Source of the DNA: a bacterium
GTDB lineage: Bacteria > Patescibacteriota > CPR2 > UBA1875 > JAJYID01
Direction of reading: 5' to 3'
DNA length: 55,122 nt
Assembly (NCBI GenBank): GCA_021794535.1
Contig: JAJYQQ010000030.1
Location: forward strand, 1-55,122
The position numbers and the translations under genes were made by a program. Below, piece by piece: positions 1-7,419 of this stretch. The notes under the pieces are model-generated. The model saw nothing but the letters and a program-made list of their open reading frames with translations. It was not told the origin of the DNA and searched no databases. Numbering within the stretch: position 1 is the stretch's first letter; every line of letters starts with the position of its first letter.

Positions 1-255
1 CAGGTCAATTTTATTGCTCCTGCTTTTTGAGATAACAGATTCGTCGGCTATTAACACTCCTTCAGTATTTATGACGCTGCTTTTTGAAGATAACCAAATA
101 TCCTTCGGCCGGCATTTGGTGTCTGCAAGCCATCTTGAGATACTGTCATGAGACAGCTCTCTGGGACTAACCTCAGATAGAGAAAAAGCCGAATATCTTT
201 GGGAAGTTACTTTTAGAAATTTGACGTAAAGTTCTTTTGAACATTTTGATCTCAT
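1..255 (-). CDS. DDE transposase, N-terminal part (cut by window edge)
   Basis: An open frame of 85 codons runs off the left edge. It starts at ATG 255-253 behind a strong Shine-Dalgarno (aaggaggg). The product carries a helical N-terminus with LSHDSISRWL, then a strand ending in IADESVISK. That layout resembles the beginning of IS701/IS4-type DDE transposases, where the first catalytic Asp lies in a similar strand; here it would be D71. The rest of the catalytic core is outside the window, so activity cannot be judged. A 28-bp palindrome lies just upstream. The family call rests on recognition of the pattern, not on a search. Confidence 0.6.
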   Translation of the reverse strand, partial: MRSKCSKELYVKFLKVTSQRYSAFSLSEVSPRELSHDSISRWLADTKCRPKDIWLSSKSSVINTEGVLIADESVISKSRSNKIDL

Positions 256-287
256 ATCACCCTCCTTAAACACAAGGATAATACAAA

Positions 288-315
288 AAAGACAGCATGT
301 TAACATGCTGTCTTT
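288..315. repeat. 28-bp perfect palindrome, possible bidirectional terminator
   Basis: The sequence AAAGACAGCATGTT followed by its exact reverse complement spans 288-315, with an A-run on the left and T-run on the right. It could fold as a terminator hairpin in either direction or mark the end of the insertion sequence whose transposase begins at 255. The two possibilities cannot be separated here. Confidence 0.6.
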
Positions 316-321
316 CTTGCA

Positions 322-591
322 GTGATATTTTTAGATTCATTGGTTTCTCAAGTGGCTAAGTGCGAAACTCGTGTCTATGAGGACATCAAAAGCGACCCGA
401 GCATTGATCGGAAAAAATTCACCGAACAGGTAATTCAAAAAATAGGAACTTTAACCGATCAGTTGGAGTCGCAAATACGAGCCGCCTGCCCGCAAGTAAA
501 GGAAATATATCTGGAAGTAGAGCAGGAAAAGAAACTTTATAAGGAAGGGGCTATCCCCAAACCAGAAAGTGTAGGGCAACAGATTGACTAG
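322..591 (+). CDS. hypothetical protein, 89 aa
   Basis: This frame opens with GTG and has no clear ribosome binding site; the palindrome at 288-315 lies directly upstream. The product is hydrophilic and helical, with a charged middle (VEQEKKLYKEG) and no signal peptide or membrane segment. I do not recognise a family. Because it sits against an insertion-sequence end, it may be the 3' part of a gene truncated at its 5' end. It precedes the serine hydrolase by 26 bases and could be read with it. Confidence 0.4.
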   Translation: MIFLDSLVSQVAKCETRVYEDIKSDPSIDRKKFTEQVIQKIGTLTDQLESQIRAACPQVKEIYLEVEQEKKLYKEGAIPKPESVGQQID

Positions 592-617
592 CATAATAAT
601 CGTGGTAAATTGTTTAT

Positions 618-2024
618 ATGCCTAAAAAAATTGATCTTAAGCCAAGAATTCAAGATGCAATAGCGATCATTGATAATTGGCTTGAATATACAGAGATAAT
701 GGGCACAGTGCCAGGTATTGCAGCAGCCATAGTGCATAAGGACGAAATCGTGTTCAATAAAGCCTATGGTTTTTCGAATTTGAGTAATGGGAAACAACTC
801 AACAAAGATGAAGCGTTTCGCATCGCATCAATCTCCAAGACATTTACAGCGATTTCTATAATGCAATTGGTTGAGAAGGGAAAGCTTCGATTAGACGATC
901 GAGTTTCGGATTATTTGGAATGGTTTGTTTCAAAGGACGACAAGAACATTGAACGAATTACTGTCAGACAACTACTTACGCACACTTCTGGGATGCGCCG
1001 AGATGGAATTAGAAATGGTTTCTGGACACTAGAAGAAGATTTTCTAAATCAGAATCAGCTAATCGAGCAGATTCACGATACTAAGAATCCGTATCCGAAT
1101 AATGAAAGGTTCAAGTATTCAAATTTTGGCCCAAGCGTCCTTGGGCAATTAATAGAGAGCGTGGCAGGCACTTCTTATAATAAATATGTTTCAGAAAATA
1201 TCATCAAGCCGCTTGGCTTGAAAAATACAGGTCCGGATTACGATAAAAACAATGCCTCAAGAATGGCAACCGGACATGGCAGATACATTCCGGGAAAGCA
1301 GAGAGAAGAATATCCGCATGTCAAAACTAATGCGATGAGTCCCGCAACGGGATTTTATTCCAACACCGAGGACTTATGCAAATATATTTCTGCTCAATTT
1401 CTTAACAATAATAAGTTGGTTAGCCGCGAAAGTAAAAAAGAAATGCAGCGCGTCCAATGGGTTACTGACGATGATGAAATAAAACGAGGTCTTGGTTGCG
1501 GCATCTGGAAAGTAGATAACACAAAAATCGTAGGGCACAGCGGAGGTTTCCCTGGTTTTATCACGCAAATTGCGTGGGACAATAAAAGTCAGCTTGGAGT
1601 AGTAGTGCTAACGAACTCGTGGGACGGAATGGCTTCGGAAATTGCTGATACAGTATTTCACTTTATTAGTCATGTCGTAGAAAAATACGACGACTATCAA
1701 GAAAATAAGGTATCAAACATCGATAAATACACGGGCAGATTTAGCATGCATGCGGTAGAGGTGGATATTAGGAAAATAAACAAGGAATTAGTGGCTTTCT
1801 ATCTCGAAGGAGCTAGACCTCTTCAAAAGCCATATAGATTGAGGCAGATCAATGATTCTGAATTCGAAATATTGTCAGGCGATGAATACGGATACATTGG
1901 TGAAAAAATCAGCTACCAGTTTGATCGGAAAAGTAAGATTAAGAGAATTTATATTGGCGCCATGCCTTATGATCCTTTTGAGGCGGTCATGGAGAAGTTG
2001 AAAGCCAGCTGGAAACAAGACTGA
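618..2024 (+). CDS. serine hydrolase, beta-lactamase class C/PBP4* family
   Basis: A 468-residue protein of the serine beta-lactamase-like fold (Pfam Beta-lactamase type). The nucleophile motif SISK is at residues 71-74, a YSN triad motif lies near residue 166 (KYSNFG), and the third active-site box is HSGG (VGHSGGFPGF) rather than KTG. HSGG is normal for the esterase and peptidase branch. A conserved LLTHTSGM lies in between. The last 110 residues form a separate, poorly conserved domain. No signal peptide is evident, so the enzyme is probably cytoplasmic. Likely a D-aminopeptidase or esterase; the substrate is unknown. No good Shine-Dalgarno precedes the ATG. Confidence 0.9.
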   Translation: MPKKIDLKPRIQDAIAIIDNWLEYTEIMGTVPGIAAAIVHKDEIVFNKAYGFSNLSNGKQLNKDEAFRIASISKTFTAISIMQLVEKGKLRLDDRVSDYLEWFVSKDDKNIERITVRQLLTHTSGMRRDGIRNGFWTLEEDFLNQNQLIEQIHDTKNPYPNNERFKYSNFGPSVLGQLIESVAGTSYNKYVSENIIKPLGLKNTGPDYDKNNASRMATGHGRYIPGKQREEYPHVKTNAMSPATGFYSNTEDLCKYISAQFLNNNKLVSRESKKEMQRVQWVTDDDEIKRGLGCGIWKVDNTKIVGHSGGFPGFITQIAWDNKSQLGVVVLTNSWDGMASEIADTVFHFISHVVEKYDDYQENKVSNIDKYTGRFSMHAVEVDIRKINKELVAFYLEGARPLQKPYRLRQINDSEFEILSGDEYGYIGEKISYQFDRKSKIKRIYIGAMPYDPFEAVMEKLKASWKQD

Positions 2025-2123
2025 ACTCAAGAAGTGTGAAAAAGTGCACACAATACCTGCAGAAAGTGCTTGACAGTGGATAGGTTAAGGAGTATCGTTT
2101 GACGCATCGTCTTAAAAGAGAGG

Positions 2124-2192
2124 ATGTTGATGTTGACAATAGTTTTGTGGGTAATTGCCTTTGGTTTTACCTACGGCGTAATAGCTAGATAA
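2124..2192 (+). CDS. small hydrophobic peptide, 22 aa
   Basis: A short frame starts ATG TTG ATG and encodes a single hydrophobic helix (VLWVIAFGFTYGVIA) ending in Arg. AAGAGAGG precedes it, and the second ATG at 2130 has the better spacing. The stop codon overlaps the upstream A-run of a factor-independent terminator, so the peptide is framed as its own short transcript. I do not recognise the family. A membrane peptide or a toxin-like peptide is possible, but nothing in the sequence decides this. Confidence 0.45.
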   Translation: MLMLTIVLWVIAFGFTYGVIAR

Positions 2193-2218
2193 AAAAGTTC
2201 CCCGAAAGGGAATTTTTT
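2191..2218 (+). terminator. rho-independent terminator
   Basis: AAAAAAGTTCCC pairs with GGGAATTTTTTT around a CGAAA loop, directly at the stop codon of the 22-aa frame. Confidence 0.85.
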
Positions 2219-2439
2219 TATTTGGGAAAAAACTTCATCCGTTCTCTCAAACTAAAGCAGTTTATCTAATGCCTTTAAAAGTTCGAGCCTGCGCAAGTCC
2301 ACCAAACTTCGCTCCGAATTTTTCGGAGCTACGCTTGGCAGGCCAAATTTAGTGTATATTGGAATTGTTAATCAAGATTGGGGACGAAGTTTGCCCAGCA
2401 TAGCTCGAAGAGCGACGTTGGGCGTGTTATTATAAATAT

Positions 2440-2676
2440 ATGTATTACGTTTATCTCATTAAACTTTCAAATAAAGACATCTACGTAGGGTCTACACAAG
2501 ATGTCAAATCCAGAATCAAGAAACATCAAAATGAAGATGTTCCCCATACATCGAAATTCCGTCCACATAAATTGATCTGGTATGCATCATTTACAAATAA
2601 GGACACTGCCATAAAGTTCGAAAAATACCTCAAATCATCATCAGGCAAAGCTTTCAGAAACAAACATTTAATTTAA
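2440..2676 (+). CDS. GIY-YIG nuclease superfamily protein (UvrC-N-like)
   Basis: A 78-residue single-domain protein. The first strand reads YYVYLIKL (the GIY position), the second IYVGST (the YIG position), followed by a basic helix with the expected Arg (VKSRIKKH), and a C-terminal Glu-bearing helix (AIKFEKYLKSSSG). This is the usual 75-95 residue stand-alone form. It sits alone between inverted repeats and has its own terminator, which suggests a cassette gene rather than part of a repair operon. Function beyond predicted DNA cleavage is unknown. Confidence 0.9.
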   Translation: MYYVYLIKLSNKDIYVGSTQDVKSRIKKHQNEDVPHTSKFRPHKLIWYASFTNKDTAIKFEKYLKSSSGKAFRNKHLI

Positions 2677-2700
2677 AATGCCTTTATGTGGGCATTTTTT
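2677..2700 (+). terminator. rho-independent terminator after GIY-YIG gene
   Basis: AAATGCC pairs with GGGCATTT around a short loop and runs into six T, immediately after the stop codon. Confidence 0.85.
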
Positions 2701-2747
2701 CAAAAAACCCAAACGGTTAAGCGGGCTCGAACTTTTGTGCTCAGCCT

Positions 2748-2766
2748 GCCCCCTCGGGGCTTTTTT
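2748..2766 (+). terminator. rho-independent terminator
   Basis: GCCCC-ctc-GGGGC followed by six T. It insulates the downstream orphan gene's promoter from readthrough. Confidence 0.85.
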
Positions 2767-2779
2767 AATATCTCAATGG

Positions 2780-2807
2780 TTGATAATAGGTCAATCTGTG
2801 TTATAAT
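2780..2807 (+). promoter_or_regulatory. sigma70-type promoter
   Basis: TTGATA at 2780-2785 and a perfect TATAAT at 2802-2807 are separated by 16 bases. It drives the 417-aa orphan gene through a long leader. Confidence 0.75.
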
Positions 2808-2814
2808 TCACACA

Positions 2815-2972
2815 TACAAAAGGAGGGCTTGTTAAGACTCCTTTTTTGTTCTTTTTTGAGGGCGGCATATTGAAGGCCAATCATTTTGGATTCAGTATGC
2901 CGTTCTCAATGAATATTGAGATCGCTGTTGCAATAAAGCTTCAGTGAAGTCCTACGGCAGAAAGAGGTCATC
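2815..2972 (+). promoter_or_regulatory. structured 5' leader with terminator-like hairpin
   Basis: The leader starts almost at once with AAAAGGAG...CTCCTTTTTT (about 2817-2846), a hairpin with a T-run that looks like an early terminator. A second long inverted repeat follows, GGCATATTGAA (2863-2873) with TTCAGTATGCC (2891-2901), and then a small CTTCA/TGAAG hairpin. Transcription probably has to pass the first hairpin, so attenuation is plausible. No known riboswitch was recognised. Confidence 0.5.
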
Positions 2973-4226
2973 ATGGCCACGGCTCAGCAAATAGTAGGTG
3001 CACAGAAGAAGTTCACAAAGATCATGGAAAGGATGGCTAATTCAAAAGATCCTCGTCCACTTGATCCGCGGCACGTGAACATGGTTCTGCAGAACCTCTA
3101 TGAAGGAAGGACTTGGGATGAGCTTGCGGTATACCGCAAGATTGAAGGTCTGATAGTAGTTGGGCCTCCTGAGATCGAAAAGGCATTTCTTGGTCCAAAA
3201 GGTGAAAACATCCTGAATCTAGACAAGCCACATGGATGGTGTCCGCAGGTAGATGTTCCATGGTTCCCCCAGCAGTTGCGCGACCTTGTTGAGTTATGCA
3301 AGACACCGGAATGGGATACAACTCCCATTCTCTGGTTTTCCTTCCCCTTGGTTGAGAATAAGTATCCCACCTCGCTTGACAGGCAGTATTACTGGTGGGG
3401 TGTCATGAAGGAAGGACGTGGCCCTGGGATCATTCGAGATGACATCATGTTGTCTGATTGGTTCACGAACGCTGCAAGGGATAACTACGGATGGGCGCAA
3501 GAAGCTGGTGGAGACACAAGGCCAGGCTGGAAACTCAGTTATGAACTGCCGAAATGGTCGACCAACAAGACATGGGAGGACCAGAAGAAGGCGGCTGAAA
3601 ATCTTGGCCTTAAGGTTTCTTCTCCAGCCAGCGATGCCTTAATGTGGAATCTAGTGAAAATCGGAACTGGTAGGATGTTGCGGACTGGTCATCCTGAGAT
3701 GACAAGAACCTCAGCTTCTTATGAAGGTCAGCCGATTTCAACCTGGGGCCAGCAACAAAATCACGATTACAGCCGATATTTTCTGGAGGTTTCCGATACT
3801 GTGGCAATCGGTCCGGATTATCTCTGCGAGGGATACGGTCTTGCTGTAGAAGGATTTCCTTCTGTGATATACGAGGATATGCCTTCAAATGGATTCCTGA
3901 TCATGGAAACGGAAAACAGCTGCGAAACTGGATTCAAGAGACATATTGATCCAGCTATCCAGGCAGTAAACCTGGATGGTCGTTTCTTTCAAGGCTCAGG
4001 AATCAACGTCAATGTCGACTGGGATCAGCATCTTTTCAGGGTAATATCCCCAGGAGGTAGGCGCATTCGTGATTACCAAATTGTTCAGGTTGATGATTCC
4101 ATCCAGGCAAGTGTAAACGAAGCCAATCTGATGGAAGTGGGTAAGAAATACACCCTCCGACGTAACAACATCTTCACTGTTCAGGGTATCAAATTCGATT
4201 TACGTGTAGTTGATCCTCACAAGTAA
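2973..4226 (+). CDS. orphan protein of unknown function, 417 aa
   Basis: A single gene with its own promoter, structured leader and terminator. The start follows GAAAGAGG at a good distance. The protein is soluble, rich in Trp, Gly and Pro (WFPQQLRDL, YYWWGVMKEGRGPG, QPISTWGQQQNHDYSRYF), with no signal peptide, membrane helix or motif I recognise. The last 70 residues look like a small beta domain (RVISPGGRRIRDYQIVQVDDS). Base composition is more balanced than in the neighbouring AT-rich genes. It could be a phage-derived or lineage-specific protein; I do not assign a function. Confidence 0.75.
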   Translation: MATAQQIVGAQKKFTKIMERMANSKDPRPLDPRHVNMVLQNLYEGRTWDELAVYRKIEGLIVVGPPEIEKAFLGPKGENILNLDKPHGWCPQVDVPWFPQQLRDLVELCKTPEWDTTPILWFSFPLVENKYPTSLDRQYYWWGVMKEGRGPGIIRDDIMLSDWFTNAARDNYGWAQEAGGDTRPGWKLSYELPKWSTNKTWEDQKKAAENLGLKVSSPASDALMWNLVKIGTGRMLRTGHPEMTRTSASYEGQPISTWGQQQNHDYSRYFLEVSDTVAIGPDYLCEGYGLAVEGFPSVIYEDMPSNGFLIMETENSCETGFKRHIDPAIQAVNLDGRFFQGSGINVNVDWDQHLFRVISPGGRRIRDYQIVQVDDSIQASVNEANLMEVGKKYTLRRNNIFTVQGIKFDLRVVDPHK

Positions 4227-4257
4227 GCGGCAAAGTAGAACTAGCAATAAGGAGATT

Positions 4258-4280
4258 GCGGTTCTTCGGAGCCGCTTTTT
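4258..4280 (+). terminator. rho-independent terminator
   Basis: GCGGTTC-TTCG-GAGCCGC, with a stable TTCG tetraloop, followed by TTTTT, 31 bases after the orphan gene's stop. Confidence 0.9.
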
Positions 4281-4580
4281 CCTTTGTTTGCAGGGATTAA
4301 GCAGAAATCTTCTTTACCGCTTCCCCAAGCTGATTTAGAATAGAAAAGTTTGGATAAGCAACTACAGAGTCCACCAGTTTACGCCAAAGGTGTAAAATGC
4401 CCTTCCATAGCTTTAGCGAAGGAGGGCGGTATCAGTTTTTAAATTACTTTCCTTGAGGCTTCAAATGGCAGGCCAGAAAACCGGTTGATATTTTGCCTTA
4501 CTTAAGGCATTTTATTTTTTGAAAATAGCAAAATATCGTAACACCTTGCCAAAGTACGAGCTTCTTCCTTCAGGAGCCTT

Positions 4581-4728
4581 CCCAGAATCTGAGACTGTTG
4601 AAAATCATTTTTAGGGTGTCATTCTGGCTTGTCCAGAATCAAAATTTGTGCTTGAACCGTTAGATTCTAGTCTCCTAATCGTCGCCAGAATGACGTTTCG
4701 AGAGACTTTTTCAACAGTCCCAGAATCT
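4581..4728. repeat. inverted-repeat insertion flanked by a 10-bp direct repeat
   Basis: CCCAGAATCT occurs at 4581-4590 and again at 4719-4728. Between them, ACTGTTGAAAA and its complement TTTTCAACAGT form the ends of a roughly 128-bp insert. The interior carries a dispersed palindrome (GTCATTCTGG...CCAGAATGAC). The arrangement resembles a small transposed element with a target duplication. The surrounding gene-free stretch (4281-4795) shows nothing else definite. Confidence 0.5.
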
Positions 4729-4795
4729 CATTGTTGATAATTATCTCAATTGAGTCAATAATGTTAGCAGTTTAAATAAATAGGAGAGAAATAAA

Positions 4796-5161
4796 ATGAT
4801 TAACATAAGGGCAATAACTGTTGGATTTATTGTTACGGTCGTGTTGGGAATGATGGGGCTAGGAGGATTCCTGGCACCAATAATCGGTGGGGTTGTCGTA
4901 GGCTCCATCATGATTGGCAAGAATTATAAAAATGGAATTGTTAATGGAGGAATTTCAGGTGGCGCAGCTTCGTTGGTATATGCTTTGGTAGCAGTAATAC
5001 TGTCCAGAGAGGTCAGCGAGACAAACGCAACCACCTTGGGTCTTCATGCTTCATCCGCAACCCTTATTGTAATTACTATCATTGTGGGACTTGCTGTAGG
5101 CACAGTGCTTGGCTCAATTGGTGGAATCATCGGAGTAGCGCTTAAAAAAAGACGAGGCTGA
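4796..5161 (+). CDS. small integral membrane protein, 121 aa
   Basis: The product has four hydrophobic segments rich in Gly (for example GFIVTVVLGMMGLGG and GGVVVGSIMIG), a short polar loop near residue 80 and a KKRRG tail, which suggests a cytoplasmic C-terminus. The Gly-zipper pattern recalls DUF5518-like small membrane proteins, but that is only a resemblance. The start is supported by AGGAGAG seven bases upstream. It stands alone, convergent with recX. Confidence 0.7.
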   Translation: MINIRAITVGFIVTVVLGMMGLGGFLAPIIGGVVVGSIMIGKNYKNGIVNGGISGGAASLVYALVAVILSREVSETNATTLGLHASSATLIVITIIVGLAVGTVLGSIGGIIGVALKKRRG

Positions 5162-5254
5162 TGTAAACTGCGGTTTAGAGACCGTATTCCCTTTCTTCCG
5201 CCACAATTCTACTTAGGATTAAAGATTCGAAAGCCCACCGATAAGCTCCACCTT

Positions 5255-5857
5255 TCAAATGTCGAATTCTTTAATAATTTCTTTATAAACATCATACGAG
5301 AATCCTTTTCGGGTGAGATTTTCATAGAGTTTTTGTTTTCTAATATTTAAATCTTCCTTCTCATATTTCTTCAACACTTTTTCGGCTAATCTGATGGCAT
5401 TTTCTAGCTCTGCCTTCTCGTCTTTACCGCCAAGTGCGCTCTCAATTAATTCCTTATCAATTCCTTTCTTCATTAGTTCTATCCCAACAAGTCTTTTGCC
5501 CTTTTTGCTTTGCTCCGCATATCTTTGGGCAAAATCTGCATCATCAAGTAGGCCTTGATCATGAAGCTTGGCAATAACCTTCGCTACGGCTTGCTCCTCA
5601 AAATTTTTCAGCAACTTTCTCCTTAGTTCAGTTGCCGTGTTTGCCCGATAAGAAAGTATTAGGATTGCGCGGTTATATGCCCTATACTCCTGATCTACCT
5701 CCTTTAATATTTCTATTTCTTTTTCTGAGAGAGTTTGCCCTTCCTCCAAACTTTTTTCGTCCGTGACGCGGCAAGCAAGGGAAAGTCTATAAACACCATC
5801 AAGATAAATATTAAATCTATCCCGCTTGGCTTGTTTTTCGATCTTTGTAACCTTCAT
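5255..5857 (-). CDS. recX: RecX regulatory protein
   Basis: A 200-residue RecX family protein that binds RecA filaments and limits RecA activity. It shows the expected tandem three-helix repeats, including LSYRANTATELRRKLL, VIAKLHDQGLLDDADFAQRY and the C-terminal LTRKGFSYDVYKEII. An N-terminal beta extension (KIEKQAKRDRFNIYLDGVYRLSL) is typical of longer RecX proteins. On the minus strand it follows recA, but an inverted-repeat cassette with a GxxExxY gene separates the two. The only ribosome-binding candidate (GGTAGGA) is formed by the end of that cassette. Confidence 0.9.
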   Translation of the reverse strand: MKVTKIEKQAKRDRFNIYLDGVYRLSLACRVTDEKSLEEGQTLSEKEIEILKEVDQEYRAYNRAILILSYRANTATELRRKLLKNFEEQAVAKVIAKLHDQGLLDDADFAQRYAEQSKKGKRLVGIELMKKGIDKELIESALGGKDEKAELENAIRLAEKVLKKYEKEDLNIRKQKLYENLTRKGFSYDVYKEIIKEFDI

Positions 5858-5860
5858 ATT

Positions 5861-6369
5861 CCTACCAATATGCTAATAGTACCAATCTTGCTAATTAGGC
5901 TTATCAAGATTTACTACTCTTTTAGCATGAACCCTTTCTGAGCCAAAGTTAATAATGATAGCCAATTTTAAATTATTAGTTTTGAGATATTCACACACTT
6001 GCTTAAGATTGTCCTTGCCAAATCTTTCCCCGCTTTTTAGTTCCAGTATAACTTTATTTTCAACATGAAAATCTACGTATCTATCACCTACTTTCACGCC
6101 TCCATATTTGATCGGAAAGTTAACCTGTCTTCGATAACTAATTTTTTCAGAGTCGAACGCTTGTCCGAGAGCATTCTCATAGGTTTTTTCTCTGAGCCCT
6201 CCCCCCAATTTGTTATGAACGCTATAAGCAATGCCTAGCACTTTATAGCTTAAATCAGGATATACTAAGTTTTCACATCTTCTTGTCATTTTTCAGGCTC
6301 CCCAAACTATCATTTGTGTAATTTACCGCTAGCAATTTGAAAGATTGGTACAATTTGTACATTGGTAGG
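5861..6369. mobile_element. inverted-repeat cassette A with GxxExxY gene, between recA and recX
   Basis: The left end 5861-5896 and the reverse complement of the right end (6369 back to 6334) match at 30 of 36 positions, beginning CCTACCAAT and including GTACCAATCTT. The cassette fills the recA-recX gap almost exactly. Its ends differ from those of cassette B but share the same design: long terminal inverted repeats around one GxxExxY gene. Confidence 0.65.
5891..6289 (-). CDS. GxxExxY protein, predicted PD-(D/E)XK nuclease fold
   Basis: A 132-residue protein with the name-giving motif GGLREKTYENAL near residues 29-40. A PD-(D/E)XK-like core follows, with D in YVDFHVENK and the E-x-K pair in LELKSG, then a C-terminal helix and AIIINFG strand. 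Ribosome binding site GGGGAG precedes the ATG. It is about half identical in pattern to the second copy at 7473-7871. Both are cargo of inverted-repeat cassettes around recA, so it is probably a selfish or accessory gene rather than part of SOS repair. Confidence 0.9.
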   Translation of the reverse strand: MTRRCENLVYPDLSYKVLGIAYSVHNKLGGGLREKTYENALGQAFDSEKISYRRQVNFPIKYGGVKVGDRYVDFHVENKVILELKSGERFGKDNLKQVCEYLKTNNLKLAIIINFGSERVHAKRVVNLDKPN

Positions 6370-6375
6370 TAAGGT

Positions 6376-7380
6376 TTATTTCTTTGCCGGAAAATATTTT
6401 TCTCTTAGTACCTTATCAAGTTCTAAAAATACTTTCTCGTTGTCTCTCAGAAACTGCTTGGCCGCTTCTCTGCCTTGCCCGATTTTTTTATCTTTGTATT
6501 CATACCAGGCGCCGCTTTTGTTTATCAGCCCTTCTTTAACAGCCAGGTCAAGCAGATCTCCATATCTTGAAACACCTTCATTATACATCACGTCAAACTC
6601 AGCCGACCTAAATGGCGGCGCAACTTTATTCTTCACAACTTTAACAACTACATGATTGCCTATGACAGTATCTCCATCCTTGATCTGCTCTTTCCGCCTG
6701 ATGTCCATCCGGACCGATGAATAAAACTTCAAGGCATTCCCGCCGGTTGTCACTTCCGGATTACCAAACATTACCCCTATTTTCATTCTCAACTGGTTTA
6801 TGAATATGAGGGTAGTGTTTGACTTGGAGGTTGCCCCCGTCAGCTTTCTCAAAGCCTGCGACATCAACCTTGCCTGGAGACCCATATGAGAATCTCCCAT
6901 CTCCCCCTCTATCTCACTTTTAGGCACGAGTGCCGCAACGGAATCAATGACCACTATGTCAACCGCGTTTGAACGAACTAAAGTCTCTGTTATTTCAAGT
7001 GCCTGTTCGGCTGTGTCCGGCTGGGAGACCAAGAGTTTGTCTATGTTTACGCCTATATTCTTGGCGTATTCCGTGTCCAAAGCGTGCTCAGCGTCTATAA
7101 ATGCCGCTACTCCGCCTTTTTTCTGAGCCTCACTCACAATGTGATAAGCCAGTGTTGTTTTGCCGCTTGATTCCGGTCCGTATATCTCAATGACCCTTCC
7201 TCGTGGCACCCCGCCAACGCCTAGCGCTATGTCCAGCGACAAGGAGCCTGTCGGTATTACCTGTACATTTTGAACTCCCCGGTCGCCGAGCTTCATGATA
7301 GATCCCTTGCCGAATTGTTTTTCTATCTGGTCTACAGCTATCTGAATAGCCTGCAATTTCCCTGATTTTTCGTCCGTCAT
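6376..7380 (-). CDS. recA: RecA recombinase
   Basis: Full-length RecA (334 aa), the ATP-dependent strand-exchange protein and SOS co-protease. Walker A is GPESSGKTT at residues 68-76, Walker B is VIDSVAALV, and the conserved [17 protein letters not shown]-type L2 region is present ([19 protein letters not shown]). The start is well supported by GGGAGG. It is transcribed from the lexA side: lexA, a small helical gene, cassette B, recA, cassette A, recX. The C-terminus is short, lacking the long acidic tail of the E. coli protein. Confidence 0.98.
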   Translation of the reverse strand: MTDEKSGKLQAIQIAVDQIEKQFGKGSIMKLGDRGVQNVQVIPTGSLSLDIALGVGGVPRGRVIEIYGPESSGKTTLAYHIVSEAQKKGGVAAFIDAEHALDTEYAKNIGVNIDKLLVSQPDTAEQALEITETLVRSNAVDIVVIDSVAALVPKSEIEGEMGDSHMGLQARLMSQALRKLTGATSKSNTTLIFINQLRMKIGVMFGNPEVTTGGNALKFYSSVRMDIRRKEQIKDGDTVIGNHVVVKVVKNKVAPPFRSAEFDVMYNEGVSRYGDLLDLAVKEGLINKSGAWYEYKDKKIGQGREAAKQFLRDNEKVFLELDKVLREKYFPAKK

Positions 7381-7419
7381 TCTTCCTCCCTTACTAATTA
7401 CTAATATTGCTTTTATTTT

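Larger units (their letters stand above)
2277..2737. mobile_element. inverted-repeat cassette carrying a GIY-YIG gene
   Basis: AAAAGTTCGAGCCTGC at 2277-2292 is matched 15 of 16 by the reverse complement of 2721-2736, which brackets the GIY-YIG gene. Between them are nested hairpins: GCTCCGAA/TTCGGAGC near 2320, and GCCCA...TGGGC enclosing GCTC-gaa-GAGC at 2391-2424. The ends resemble a tRNA T-loop (GTTCGAGCC), but no tRNA folds around them. The cassette reading is an inference. Confidence 0.5.

Noticed and set aside
2270-2305. tRNA 3' end (GTTCGAGCC...TCCACCA)
   Set aside because: The bases around the T-loop-like GTTCGAGCC do not pair into a T-stem, and no upstream tRNA arms exist. Treated as an inverted-repeat end.
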